The translations under genes were made by a program, and so were the position numbers. The notes beneath the pieces are model-generated. The model was given only the letters and a program-made list of their open reading frames with translations, searched no databases and was not told where the DNA came from. From positions 496,001 to 560,000 of the forward strand of contig NZ_CP064356.1 in NCBI RefSeq assembly GCF_018141545.1: 64,000 nt of DNA, given 5' to 3'. The DNA comes from Miltoncostaea oceani (GTDB lineage: Bacteria; Actinomycetota; Thermoleophilia; Miltoncostaeales; Miltoncostaeaceae). Below, piece by piece: positions 17,387 through 25,685 of this stretch (positions within the stretch are counted from its first letter, which is position 1; each line of letters opens with the position of its first letter).

Positions 17387-18448
17387 ATGACCACCGCGCG
17401 CGCCGACGGCGGGGCGACGACCGGTCCGCCCCCGCGGCGACGCGGCGGCGGGTGCGGGTGCAAGCTCGGTCGGACGGCCCTGGTGGAGGCGCTGTCGCTG
17501 ATGCCATCCGTGACCGGCCCGGACGTGCTCGTCGGCCCCGGGGGATCCGACGACGCCGCCGTGGTGCGCGTGCGCGACGACCTGGCGATCGTGGCGTCGG
17601 TGGACGTCGCCACCCCGCTCCTCGACGACCTCGCGACGTCCGGCGCGGTCGCCGCCGTCAACGCCATCGGCGACCTGCACGCCATGGGGGCGACGCCGGT
17701 CCTGGCGCTGGCGGTGGCGGCGTTCCCCGAGGACGGCGATCCGCGCGACCTCGCGCGGATCCTGCGGGCGGGCGCCGACGCCGCGCTCCGCGAGGGGTGC
17801 CCCGTGCTCGGCGGCCACACGATCGGCGATCCCGAGCCGACGTATGGTCTGGCGGTGATCGGCACCGTCCACCCCGACCGGATCATGCGCAACGACGCCG
17901 GGCGCCCGGGGGACCACCTGGTGCTCACGAAGCCGCTCGGGACGGGCGTGATCGCGAACGGCGCCGCGTCGGGACGCGCGCGCCCGGTGGACGTGGAGGC
18001 GGCCGTCGCCTCCATGCTCACCTCCAACGGGCCCGCGGCGCGCGCCGCCGCCGAGGCCGGCGTGCGGTGCGCCACCGACGTCACCGGCTTCGGCCTGGTC
18101 GGCCACCTCACGGAGGTCGCCGCGCAGAGCGGGACGGGGGCGACGATCCGGGCGGGCGCCGTCCCGCTGCTGGCGGGCGCGCGCGACCTGGCCGCGGCGG
18201 GGGTCCGGACCGGTGGGGCGCGGCGCAACCGGCGGTACGCGGACCACCTCGTCGACGCCGGCGCCGACGTCGCCCCGGAGGTCCTCGACCTGCTCCACGA
18301 CCCCCAGACGAGCGGCGGCCTCCTGCTCGCCGTCGCGCCGGGCCGCGCCGGCGCGCTGCACGATGCGCTGTCCCGGGCCGGGGTGGACGCCTGGGACGTC
18401 GGCCGGCTGACGGCGGGACCCGCCGGGCGCGTGGCGGTGACGGCGTGA
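17387..18448 (+). CDS. selD: Selenide, water dikinase (selenophosphate synthase)
   Basis: The enzyme makes selenophosphate from selenide and ATP, the donor for selenocysteine and selenouridine. The active-site motif is GGGCGCKLG, with Cys23 and Lys26 at the spacing of the catalytic pair in characterised SelD. Metal and ATP motifs include GGSDDAAVV, SVDVATPLLDD, NAIGDLHAMG, GGHTIGDPEP, TKPLGTGVI and DVTGFGLVGHL, and PQTSGGLL is near the end. Length (353) is normal. Cysteine, not selenocysteine, occupies the catalytic site. No selA, selB, selC or ybbB homologue is in the window. Its TGA overlaps the GTG of the next gene. Confidence 0.96.
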   Translation: MTTARADGGATTGPPPRRRGGGCGCKLGRTALVEALSLMPSVTGPDVLVGPGGSDDAAVVRVRDDLAIVASVDVATPLLDDLATSGAVAAVNAIGDLHAMGATPVLALAVAAFPEDGDPRDLARILRAGADAALREGCPVLGGHTIGDPEPTYGLAVIGTVHPDRIMRNDAGRPGDHLVLTKPLGTGVIANGAASGRARPVDVEAAVASMLTSNGPAARAAAEAGVRCATDVTGFGLVGHLTEVAAQSGTGATIRAGAVPLLAGARDLAAAGVRTGGARRNRRYADHLVDAGADVAPEVLDLLHDPQTSGGLLLAVAPGRAGALHDALSRAGVDAWDVGRLTAGPAGRVAVTA

Positions 18449-19695
18449 GCGCGCCGGCCGGGCCGCGCGGGTACCCGCCGTCGGAGCGGTGCCGCGGGAT
18501 CCTCGACCGGGTGCGGGAGTTCATCGCCGACGAGGCCCTCCCCATGGTGGAGGAGGTCGAGCGGGAGATCGGCCCGACGGCGTTCGCCCTCGAACCCGAC
18601 GGGCGGCTCGCGGCCCCGATGATCGGGCTGAAGCACCGGATGCAGCAGGCCTCCGCGCGGGCCGGGCTCTACTGCCCCCACCTGCCCGCGCCCGACGGCC
18701 TCGGCCTCGGCCTCGTGGACGTCTTCCACGTGCAGGAGGAGGTCTACCGGCACGGTCTGCGCGGCGTGCAGTGGATGCTCGCGTGGACCGACGGGCCGAG
18801 CCACCTCGTGCGCCACTGGAGCGCGGAGGCCCGGGAGGCCGTGCTCCCCGGGTTCCTCGCGGGCGACACGAACGTCGCGTTCGCCCTCACCGAGCCCGGC
18901 GCGGGGTCGGACGCCCTCGCCCTCACCACCTCGGCGCGCCGCGACGGCGACGGCTGGGTGCTCGACGGGGGGAAGCACCTCATCACCGGCGCGCCGTTCG
19001 TGCAGCACGCCCAGGTGATGGCGCGGGTCGAGGGGGCGGGGCGGCGCGAGGTCACGGCGTTCCTCGTCCCGATGGACGCCCCAGGGGCGTCGCGGGGCCC
19101 CGTCCAGCAGACGATCATGGCCGACGGCCAGACCGGCCCCCTCTCCTTCGACGGGGTCCGCCTGCCCCCGGGTGCGCTGATCGGGCGCGAGGGCGGCGCC
19201 CTCGACCTCGTCTTCCTCTGGATCAACTGGGCCCGCAGCCGCCGCGGCGGGATGTGCTCCGGCCTCGCCTGGCACTGCCTCGACCGCTCCGTGGGGTACA
19301 CCGGCGCCCGCCGTGCGTTCGGCCGCCCGATCTCGGACTTCGGCGCGGTGGCCGAGCGACTCAGCGACGTCTACATGGACTGGCGGGCGATGCGGGCGCT
19401 GGCGCTCGAGGTGCTCGCCCGGCTCGAGGACACCGGCCTGCTCGACGGCGGGCCGGTCGGCGCCGCCGAGCGGCGTGACCTGTCGATGCTGAAGACGTGG
19501 TGCGACGAGGCGCTGCTGCGCGTCGCGGACCGCGCGATCCAGGTGCACGGCGGGCGCGGCCTGCTGGCCGAGACCGGCATCGAGCGCATCTACCGGGTGG
19601 CGCGCAACCTGCGCATCCCGGCGGGGACCACCGAGATCCAGCGGGCGATGATCGCCGACAGCCTCGCGGCCGGGTACGACGGGGAGCCGGTCTAG
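18445..19695 (+). CDS. Acyl-CoA dehydrogenase
   Basis: The GTG overlaps the selD stop (GTGA) and gives 416 residues, normal for the family. The flavin motif FALTEPGAGSDALAL and the strand VLDGGKHLITGAP are typical. YTGARRAFGRPISDFGAV and IQVHGGRGLLAETGIERIYR followed by IPAGTTEIQR are the C-terminal helical-domain signatures. Members oxidise acyl-CoA at C2-C3, passing electrons to ETF; chain-length preference cannot be read. Coupling to selD is odd because no functional link is known. The convergent stop overlaps the mutase stop within CTAG. Confidence 0.93.
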   Translation: MSAPAGPRGYPPSERCRGILDRVREFIADEALPMVEEVEREIGPTAFALEPDGRLAAPMIGLKHRMQQASARAGLYCPHLPAPDGLGLGLVDVFHVQEEVYRHGLRGVQWMLAWTDGPSHLVRHWSAEAREAVLPGFLAGDTNVAFALTEPGAGSDALALTTSARRDGDGWVLDGGKHLITGAPFVQHAQVMARVEGAGRREVTAFLVPMDAPGASRGPVQQTIMADGQTGPLSFDGVRLPPGALIGREGGALDLVFLWINWARSRRGGMCSGLAWHCLDRSVGYTGARRAFGRPISDFGAVAERLSDVYMDWRAMRALALEVLARLEDTGLLDGGPVGAAERRDLSMLKTWCDEALLRVADRAIQVHGGRGLLAETGIERIYRVARNLRIPAGTTEIQRAMIADSLAAGYDGEPV

Positions 19696-20987
19696 ACGTC
19701 GAGCGGCTCCACGTCGGCGGGGGTCCCCGTCGGGTGGGGGACGGCCGTGGGACGCGACCCGAGGAACAGCGACCGGTCGGCGGCGTCGAGCAGCACCGGC
19801 ATGACGTCGGCGCCGGTGATGCGCCCGAGCAGGCCGTCGGCGCAGTGGATCTCCCCGAAGCGGTCGACCCGGTCGGCGCGGACGCCCGGCCCGGCGAGCA
19901 GGAACGGCACGGGGTCGCCGCTGTGGATGACCTCGGGCGAGGTCGGCGTGGCGTGGTCGCCGGTGACGCAGACGACGACGTCCCCGAACCGCGCGGCGAG
20001 GTCGTGGAGGGCGCCGTCGACGGCCTCGACGGTGGCCCGCTTCACCGCCGGGTCCTTCGTGTGGCCCGCCTCGTCGGTCGCCTTGAGGTGGCAGAACACG
20101 AACGTCGCCCCGTCGTCGAGGGCGGTGCGCGCAACGTCGAGCCGGGCGCGCATCGCGGCGGCCGGGTCGCCGCCCTCACCGCAGTGCCGCGACCCGAGGC
20201 CGACGGTGGCGGCGAGGCCGGCCAGGAAGGGGGTGCCGGCGATGATCACCCCGTCGACCCCGTGGCGGGCGCGGAAGGCCGGCGCGGGTCGCGGTCGGCC
20301 CCACCACTTGAGGGTGATCGCGTCGAGCGCCGGCAGGCCCCGGTCGCGGCGGGCCCCGTTGCGCGGGTGCGCGGCGAGCGCGTGGACGGCGTCGCGGCTC
20401 CACGTCTCCGCGGCCCGGGCGGTGGCCGCGGCCTCGGGGACGAGCGGCTGCGGGCGCATCACCGGGTGGCGGTCGCGGTGGAACGGGTCGGAGTCGGTGA
20501 CGCGGTCGTCGGCCCCGCCGGTGACGACGAGCACGCCCTCGCCCCGGCCGGGCCGCAGGGGGCGCAGCGCGAACCGGAGGCCGTCGACCTCCGCGGGGCC
20601 GATCGCGGCGAGCAGCGCCGCCGCGTCGTCGCCGTCGCCGGGCCCGGGGCGCCCCGTCGCCCAGAGCGCCCCGTCCCGGCGGGTGGTGGGGCGCAGCGCG
20701 GCGTAGGCGAGGACGTCCCCGTCGCCGACCGTCACGCCGTGGCCGCGGGCCTCCATGAGGGCCCGGCCGGGCGACTCGCCGGGGCGGTAGCCGAGGATCT
20801 CCCAGTGGGCGACCTCGCTCGACGGTGCGCGCCCGGGACCGAGCGGCCACAGCAGGCCGGTGGTGCCGCGGGCGGCGAGGGCGTCGAGGTGGGGTGTGCG
20901 GGCGGCCTCGTTCGCGGTCGCCCCGCCGTGGCCGGGGTGGGCGCGGTCGCCGAGGCCGTCAAGGAGCAGGACGAGGATCGAGCGCAT
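19692..20987 (-). CDS. apgM: Archaeal-type cofactor-independent phosphoglycerate mutase (ApgM family)
   Basis: The protein (431 residues) is in the alkaline-phosphatase superfamily. LLLDGLGDRAHP carries the first metal aspartate, and SSEVAHWEILGYRPGESPGR has the phosphoryl-accepting serine and the ApgM-type extension. KATDEAGHTKDP and CVTGDHATPTS provide the remaining metal ligands. The reaction is interconversion of 2- and 3-phosphoglycerate. The start lies 29 bases inside the upstream nucleotidyltransferase gene, so the two are coupled. A phosphonopyruvate decarboxylase-like role in the same superfamily cannot be excluded. Confidence 0.88.
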   Translation of the reverse strand: MRSILVLLLDGLGDRAHPGHGGATANEAARTPHLDALAARGTTGLLWPLGPGRAPSSEVAHWEILGYRPGESPGRALMEARGHGVTVGDGDVLAYAALRPTTRRDGALWATGRPGPGDGDDAAALLAAIGPAEVDGLRFALRPLRPGRGEGVLVVTGGADDRVTDSDPFHRDRHPVMRPQPLVPEAAATARAAETWSRDAVHALAAHPRNGARRDRGLPALDAITLKWWGRPRPAPAFRARHGVDGVIIAGTPFLAGLAATVGLGSRHCGEGGDPAAAMRARLDVARTALDDGATFVFCHLKATDEAGHTKDPAVKRATVEAVDGALHDLAARFGDVVVCVTGDHATPTSPEVIHSGDPVPFLLAGPGVRADRVDRFGEIHCADGLLGRITGADVMPVLLDAADRSLFLGSRPTAVPHPTGTPADVEPLDV

Positions 20988-21504
20988 GGCCCTCGGGGAG
21001 GTCGTCGATGAACCGGGCGACGGCGGGCGGCACCATGGCCCGCCACGCCGGGTCGCCGGCACGGACGGCGTCGCGCACCGCCGCACCGGACACGGCCTTG
21101 CCCTCGGGGGCGGGGAGCACCTCGACCCGGTGCCCGGCGGCGCGCAGGCGGGTGGTCTTGGTGTCGCCCCACGGGGAGAACAGCCGGATGAAGTGGACGA
21201 CCCCGTCCGGCACGTAGTCGGGCCACAGGTCGGGTTCGGTGACGGGGAACGGGATGATCCGCACCGCGATGCCGGCCTCGGCCGCCGCCGCCTCGATCAT
21301 CACGAGCCGCTCGGTGTAGGTGAACGGGTTCGACGCGGGCAGGTGGCGCAGGGGGTCGGCCGGTTCGGGCCGCGTGGCACGGCGGTCGGGGTCGGTGATG
21401 CCGACGTAGAGCTCGGCGCTGCGCTCCGCCGCGCCGCGGAGGTAGGCGAGGTGGCCGTGGTGGAAGGGCTGGAACCGGCCGTGGACCATGCCCCGCGGGA
21501 TCAC
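20959..21504 (-). CDS. Nicotinamide-nucleotide adenylyltransferase (NadM-like)
   Basis: The GTG at 21504 overlaps the stop of the lysyl oxidase-like gene (GTGA) and gives 181 residues, like archaeal NMN adenylyltransferases. MVHGRFQPFHHGHLAYL contains the H..H nucleotidyltransferase site. FTYTERLVMIE is a second family motif, and VSGAAVRDAVRAG matches the S...VR phosphate-binding motif. The enzyme would condense NMN with ATP to give NAD. A specialised nucleotide substrate is possible given the unusual neighbours. The normal actinobacterial NadD is a different subgroup. Confidence 0.88.
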   Translation of the reverse strand: MIPRGMVHGRFQPFHHGHLAYLRGAAERSAELYVGITDPDRRATRPEPADPLRHLPASNPFTYTERLVMIEAAAAEAGIAVRIIPFPVTEPDLWPDYVPDGVVHFIRLFSPWGDTKTTRLRAAGHRVEVLPAPEGKAVSGAAVRDAVRAGDPAWRAMVPPAVARFIDDLPEGHALDPRPAP

Positions 21505-23021
21505 GGGAGGGCGATCCGCAGCCCGCGCCGGGTGTCGATGCCCTCCGCCGGCGGCACGCGGACGGTGCGGGCGCCGGGCCGGCCCCCGAGGACGATGCGC
21601 CGCAGCGCGACGTTGTCGGCGGTCGTCGACTCGCGGAGGGCCCCGGCGGGGTTCCCCTCGATCCGCAGGAGGTGGACGCCGTTCGGGAGGCGCGTGACGT
21701 CGATCGCCTGGCCGGGTGTGCCGTTGCCGTACGTGTCGCCGGCGCCGACCTCCAGCACCTCGCGCACCTGGACGGCGTCGGCGTCGCCGCAGGCCGACCC
21801 GAGGGACGTGTCCCCGGTGAGCAGGTCGGCGTTCGGGACGAGCTGGTCGATCTGGTCGGTGGGGGCGAGGCACCACGCCTCCTTCGGGCTCACCGCGGCG
21901 GGCCGCCCGTCGGCGCGGACCAGCGAGTACCGGGCGAAGTCCCGGAAGTGCCAGTGGTCGTGGGCGGCGCGCGGGTCGTAGTCGAGGAGCCCGACGGGGA
22001 CGGCGGCGACGTCGTCGTCGCCGCGCCGGAAGAACTGCCAGGCGTCCATCCGCGGCGCCGTGCCCCGGCGGTAGCCCTCGACGATCAGCGTCCCCGGCCC
22101 GGCGTTCCACACCGTCGCCGAGAACTCGAGCAGGTCGCGGCGGCCGCGGCGGGTGACGGTGACGTCGGTGGCGGGCAGCGCGACGAGGTTCGGCAGGGCG
22201 TCGGCGGGCGGGACCACGTCGGTGGCGGGCGGGGCGGTGCGCCGCACCGGCCGGTACCGCGGTGGGTGGGCGTGCCGGGGTCCGGGGTCGGGGGCGGAGA
22301 CGCCCTCGCCCGTCCGTCCGCCGCCGAGGTGGTCGTCGTCGCCGGGCGCCGCGGGCTCGGGGCGCGGGGGCGGGAGCACCCGCAGGGCGATGGTGGCGGC
22401 GCGGTCGGCTTGCGCCATCCCGAGCCAGTCGGCCGTCGCGGGCCGCATCCTCACGCGGACGGTGTACCGGCCGGGGTCGAGCCCGTACCCCGTGACGCGC
22501 CACAGCTCGACGGGGACGCCGTAGTCGGTGTCGAGCCCCATCCGCAGGCCGCGGGCGAACGGGTGGGTGAGGCACTGCTGGGGGAACCCGCTCCGCGCCG
22601 GCCCGGACGGCCCGAGGCGCTCGGGTGAGGCGTTGAGGCAGATGTCGAGGGCGCGCCGCCGCACGACCCGGCGGGCGGCGTCGAGGACGGTCACGGTGAC
22701 GGCGCGTCCCAGGCCGCGCGGGCCGGCGGGCACCGTCGCCGGCAGCGGCCCCCGCGTCCCGTCGACGACCTGCTCGGCCACCCAGTCGCCCGTCCCGGGG
22801 ACCCGCCGTGCCTCGAGGGCGACGGGGCCGCCGCGGTTGACGAGGTGCACCACCGACGGCACGCCCCCCGGGGACGTCGTGACGACGCGGTCCCGCACGA
22901 CGAGCAGTTCGGCCCGGGGCGGCGCCGCGGTCGCCGCGGTCGCCGCGGCGAGGAGGACGGCGAGCGCCGCCCCGAGGAGGGTGCGGCGGGGGACGGGGCG
23001 ACGTGCCGGCGGGGTCCGCAT
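21501..23021 (-). CDS. Secreted lysyl oxidase-like protein
   Basis: Residues 1-33 form a twin-arginine-like or Sec signal peptide (RRTLLGAALAVLLAAATAA). The first 200 residues are beta-sandwich-like with two cysteines (ICLNASPE, QQCLTHPF). After a Pro/Asp/His-rich linker (about 215-260) the C-terminal half matches the bacterial lysyl oxidase domain: the copper-site motif DYDPRAAHDHWHFRDFARYSL (His ligands in HDHWHF) and downstream cysteines in EAWCLAPTDQ and GSACGDADAVQ. The family oxidises peptidyl lysine, but bacterial members are mostly uncharacterised. It is the first gene of a coupled operon with the two nucleotide/sugar enzymes downstream. Confidence 0.87.
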   Translation of the reverse strand: MRTPPARRPVPRRTLLGAALAVLLAAATAATAAPPRAELLVVRDRVVTTSPGGVPSVVHLVNRGGPVALEARRVPGTGDWVAEQVVDGTRGPLPATVPAGPRGLGRAVTVTVLDAARRVVRRRALDICLNASPERLGPSGPARSGFPQQCLTHPFARGLRMGLDTDYGVPVELWRVTGYGLDPGRYTVRVRMRPATADWLGMAQADRAATIALRVLPPPRPEPAAPGDDDHLGGGRTGEGVSAPDPGPRHAHPPRYRPVRRTAPPATDVVPPADALPNLVALPATDVTVTRRGRRDLLEFSATVWNAGPGTLIVEGYRRGTAPRMDAWQFFRRGDDDVAAVPVGLLDYDPRAAHDHWHFRDFARYSLVRADGRPAAVSPKEAWCLAPTDQIDQLVPNADLLTGDTSLGSACGDADAVQVREVLEVGAGDTYGNGTPGQAIDVTRLPNGVHLLRIEGNPAGALRESTTADNVALRRIVLGGRPGARTVRVPPAEGIDTRRGLRIALP

Positions 23022-23090
23022 GGCGCCACGTTACCCCGGCCCCCCGGCGTCCGGCACCATCCGCGGACGACGTGCGTCGCCCGGGCGGGG

Positions 23091-23666
23091 TCAGCCCGCG
23101 GCGGCCCGCCGGGCGGCCCCGTCGCGCGCCGCGTCGCGGAGGAGGGCGGCGATCTCCTCGACGCCGTACCGCGCCTGCAGGCCGCTGGGGTTGGGGGCCA
23201 CCCAGACGGGGACGCCGGCGAGCGGCTCGGGCTGGCGCCCGAGGGTCGCGCGGGGACGCCCGAAGGCGGTGCGGTAGGCGCCCACCCCGAGCACGACGAC
23301 GACGCCGGGGCGGACGCGGGTGACGAGGGCCGCGAGCCGCTCCCCGCCCTCCCGGATCTCCTGCGGCGTGAGCTCGGACGCCGCCGCGGTCGTCCGGGGG
23401 ACGACGTTGGTGATGCCGATCCCCATCCCCGGCAGCGCGTCCTGCTCGTCGGGGCGGAGGAGGCGCGGCGTCAGGCCGGCGCGGTGGAGCGCCGCCCAGA
23501 AGCGGTTGCCCGGCCGGCCGAAGTGGTGCCCCGACCACGCCGTCCACAGGCCGGGGTTGATGCCGCAGAGGAGCATGTCGAGGTCGTCGGCGACGAGGTC
23601 GGGGACGACGAGGCCGCGGGCGGCCTCGAGCTCGGCCCGGGTCGGCCGGGGGCGGGGGCCGGTCAG
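23091..23666 (-). CDS. mug: G/U mismatch-specific DNA glycosylase
   Basis: LLCGINPGLWTAWSGHHFGRP and GNRFWAALHRAG are the signature of Mug, which removes uracil and ethenocytosine opposite guanine. VAPNPSGLQARY is the C-terminal motif. The first ATG, at 23576, would cut off the N-terminal strand, while in-frame sequence upstream (TRAELEAARGLVVPDLVADD) matches the family. No ATG, GTG or TTG exists there. A CTG at 23666 overlaps the upstream stop as CTGA, and I infer it as the start. The gene is coupled to the binding-protein gene. The start is the uncertain part, not the identity. Confidence 0.88.
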   Translation of the reverse strand: MTGPRPRPTRAELEAARGLVVPDLVADDLDMLLCGINPGLWTAWSGHHFGRPGNRFWAALHRAGLTPRLLRPDEQDALPGMGIGITNVVPRTTAAASELTPQEIREGGERLAALVTRVRPGVVVVLGVGAYRTAFGRPRATLGRQPEPLAGVPVWVAPNPSGLQARYGVEEIAALLRDAARDGAARRAAAG

Positions 23667-24622
23667 GGCCCCGGCGGTGGGGTGGGGACGGCCACGGGGG
23701 GCCAGTCGCCGGTCGCGGGCAGCATCCCGCGCGTCCGGAACGACGCGGTCGCCAGGGGTCCGTTGAGGTAGGTGAGGAACGCGGCGGTGATGGAGCGGAC
23801 GCCCCGCGGCGGGCCGAGGCGCCGCAGCGTGACGAACGTGATCGGGTACGCGTCGGGGTGGGCGAGGGCGCGGACCGTGGCGTCGGTCGGCGCCGACCCG
23901 CCGACGGGGACCGCACAGGTGGTCGATGCGTACGCGCGGGCCCGCGACCAGCTCGTCACGGCCGCGACGGCGAGGTCGCCGGACGCGGCCTCGGAGAGCC
24001 CGCCGTCGCGCACGACGCGCGCCCCCGCGGGTGCCCGCGTGGGCGCCCCGAAGCGCGGCTCCGACGACCGCTCGATCCCGTCACCGGCGCGCCGGAGCGC
24101 GATGGCGTCCGCGCCGGCGGGCACCGCCACGCCGGCCGCGGACCAGGCGCGGATCCGGCCGGCGGCGATCCCGCGCGCCACCGCCCGGGACACCCCGGAC
24201 GCGCACGCCGGGTGGCCGGCGGCGACCGCGAGGACGTCGGCGTCGCGGCCGAGGTCGGCGCGCACCTCCAGGTGGCGGCGCTCCGCCGCGGTGAGCCGCC
24301 GGTCGAGGAAGACGCCCTGGGGGCTCGGGTAGCGCCGCAGGCGGACCATGTTCCGGAGGTAGATGCCGGCGGACGGGCCGACGACCGCGGAGGCGCTGTC
24401 GAACACGTAGCGGTACGTGCGGCCGCCGACGCGGACCATGATCGGGACGACCCGCCGCCCCCGGGGGTGGATCGCGAAGGTGGTCGGCGTGAAGCCGACG
24501 AGGTGGTCGACGCGTAACGGGATCACCGAGTTGTAGAAGGCGCTCTCGACGGGTTGCGCGGTCGCCGCGGCGGGCGCGACCAGCAGTGCGGCGAGGGTGA
24601 GCAGGATCGGCGTCCGGGGCAT
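23663..24622 (-). CDS. Secreted phosphate-binding-protein-like (PstS superfamily) protein
   Basis: A signal peptide (ILLTLAALLVAPAAATAQP, about residues 4-23) precedes about 295 residues that look like a type II periplasmic-binding protein. VSRAVARGIAAGRIRAWS corresponds to the PstS motif where a phosphate-export assay protein has a loop before IW, and AVAAVTSWSRARAY and DAYPITFVTLRR are further fold motifs. No pstC, pstA or pstB is nearby and no lipobox is present, so it is not part of a local transporter. The ATG at 24622 is preferred over a TTG four codons upstream. Its stop overlaps the proposed CTG start of mug. Confidence 0.8.
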   Translation of the reverse strand: MPRTPILLTLAALLVAPAAATAQPVESAFYNSVIPLRVDHLVGFTPTTFAIHPRGRRVVPIMVRVGGRTYRYVFDSASAVVGPSAGIYLRNMVRLRRYPSPQGVFLDRRLTAAERRHLEVRADLGRDADVLAVAAGHPACASGVSRAVARGIAAGRIRAWSAAGVAVPAGADAIALRRAGDGIERSSEPRFGAPTRAPAGARVVRDGGLSEAASGDLAVAAVTSWSRARAYASTTCAVPVGGSAPTDATVRALAHPDAYPITFVTLRRLGPPRGVRSITAAFLTYLNGPLATASFRTRGMLPATGDWPPVAVPTPPPGP

Positions 24623-24710
24623 CGCGCGACCCAACCAGCATGGGCATCCCCGGTCAAGGAACGTGTGGACGACGGTGCAGGGGTGCGGCCGCCCACGGTA
24701 TGGTCGGCCG

Positions 24711-25154
24711 ATGCCGTCCGAGCCGCCCCGTCAGATCGTCGTCGTCTCGCGGGGACGCCCCGACCCGCCGTCGTTCATCGTGTGGCTGATCGTCGCCGTC
24801 GGCATCAACATGGTCGCCCTGATCGTGGTCGACGGCCTGTTCTCCGGCGTGCAGATCGCCCGCTGGTGGCCGCTCGTGATCGGCGCGTCGGTCCTCGCCC
24901 TCGGCAACGCGTTCCTGAAGCCGCTGCTGGCCCTGCTGACCCTGCCGTTGATCATCTTCACGTTCGGCCTGGCCTACTTCGCGTTGAACGTCGCGATGCT
25001 CGCCCTCGCGGAGTGGGTCGCCCCCGACTTCACGATCGACGGCTTCTGGACGTACGTGGGCGCGACGATCGTGGTCTGGATCGTCAACGTGCTGGTGCAG
25101 GCGCTCGTCGGCGCCGTCTCCGGCGACCGCGACCGGTCGCGCCGGACGTCGTGA
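24711..25154 (+). CDS. Phage-holin-4_2-like membrane protein (PF04020 type)
   Basis: The 147-residue protein has four hydrophobic helices (about residues 22-45, 52-70, 74-98 and 110-134) and the family motif NAFLKPLLALLTLPLIIFTF followed by GLAYFALNVAML. Despite the name, this family is a common chromosomal four-helix membrane protein, and nothing phage-related is nearby. The function is unknown. A mildly AT-richer segment upstream of 24711 probably holds the promoter, shared divergently with the binding-protein gene. The stop overlaps the next GTG. Confidence 0.88.
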   Translation: MPSEPPRQIVVVSRGRPDPPSFIVWLIVAVGINMVALIVVDGLFSGVQIARWWPLVIGASVLALGNAFLKPLLALLTLPLIIFTFGLAYFALNVAMLALAEWVAPDFTIDGFWTYVGATIVVWIVNVLVQALVGAVSGDRDRSRRTS

Positions 25155-25471
25155 GCGCGTTCCGGCGCGGGCGCCTCGACGGCGCCCCCGCCGCGCCGGC
25201 CGACGGGGAGCGGCACGACGTCGTCGCGACGCCGGGCGGCGCCCGGGTGGAGCTGATCCTCACCGGCCGCCTCGCCGGCCCGCAGCGCTTCACCGGCGAC
25301 GCGGACGAGTGGGTCGTCGTCCTCGACGGGTCGGCCCGCCTCGAGGCCGGCGGGGACGTGCACGACCTGGTCGCGGGCGACTGGGTGCTGATCCCCGCGG
25401 GGCAGCCCCACGTGCTCCACGACGCCGCACCGGGGACGCGGTGGCTCGCCGTGCACGCACCCCCGCGGTAG
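25151..25471 (+). CDS. Cupin-domain protein
   Basis: The GTG overlaps the stop of the membrane-protein gene (GTGA). The 106-residue product is a single small beta barrel of the cupin type: DEWVVVLDGSARLEAGGDVH is cupin motif 1 with its glutamate, and GDWVLIPAGQPHVLHDAAPG is motif 2 with the metal-ligand histidine. Other metal ligands expected in motif 1 are partly replaced, since no H.H pair is present. The ligand is unknown. A terminator follows at 25489. Confidence 0.88.
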   Translation: MSAFRRGRLDGAPAAPADGERHDVVATPGGARVELILTGRLAGPQRFTGDADEWVVVLDGSARLEAGGDVHDLVAGDWVLIPAGQPHVLHDAAPGTRWLAVHAPPR

Positions 25472-25488
25472 GCGTCCGACGAGCGAGC

Positions 25489-25518
25489 CGCCGGGGCCGC
25501 CCGAGGGCGGCCCCGGCG
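25489..25518 (+). terminator. Hairpin terminator of the holin-like/cupin operon
   Basis: A 13-base perfect inverted repeat (25489-25501 and 25506-25518) with loop CGAG lies 17 bases after the cupin stop. No T-tract follows. Confidence 0.75.
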
Positions 25519-25596
25519 TCCGTTGTCGCGTGCGTCGAGGCACGCCCCCGGACCGGATCCCGATGGATTCAGGGAGGAACAGCGGTCCGCACGCGA

Positions 25597-25669
25597 TGCC
25601 CCCAACGGGATTCGAACCCGTGCCGCCGCCTTGAAAGGGCGGTGTCCTGGGCCGCTAGACGATGGGGGC
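25597..25669 (-). tRNA. tRNA-Glu (TTC)
   Basis: A 73-base cloverleaf on the minus strand has acceptor stem GCCCCCA / TGGGGGC, anticodon stem CCGCC / GGCGG around CTTTCAA (anticodon TTC) and T-loop TTCGAAT. The discriminator is A and no CCA is encoded. It lies downstream of the small RNA candidate in the same direction. Confidence 0.97.
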
Positions 25670-25685
25670 CCGGCAGAGCGGATCA

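Noticed and set aside
24711-25154. Prophage remnant suggested by the holin-like protein
   Set aside because: PF04020 proteins are common chromosomal membrane proteins, and no other phage gene is near.
25597-25669. tRNA-Glu as an integration site for an island
   Set aside because: No integrase gene or repeated 3' tRNA segment was seen in the window.
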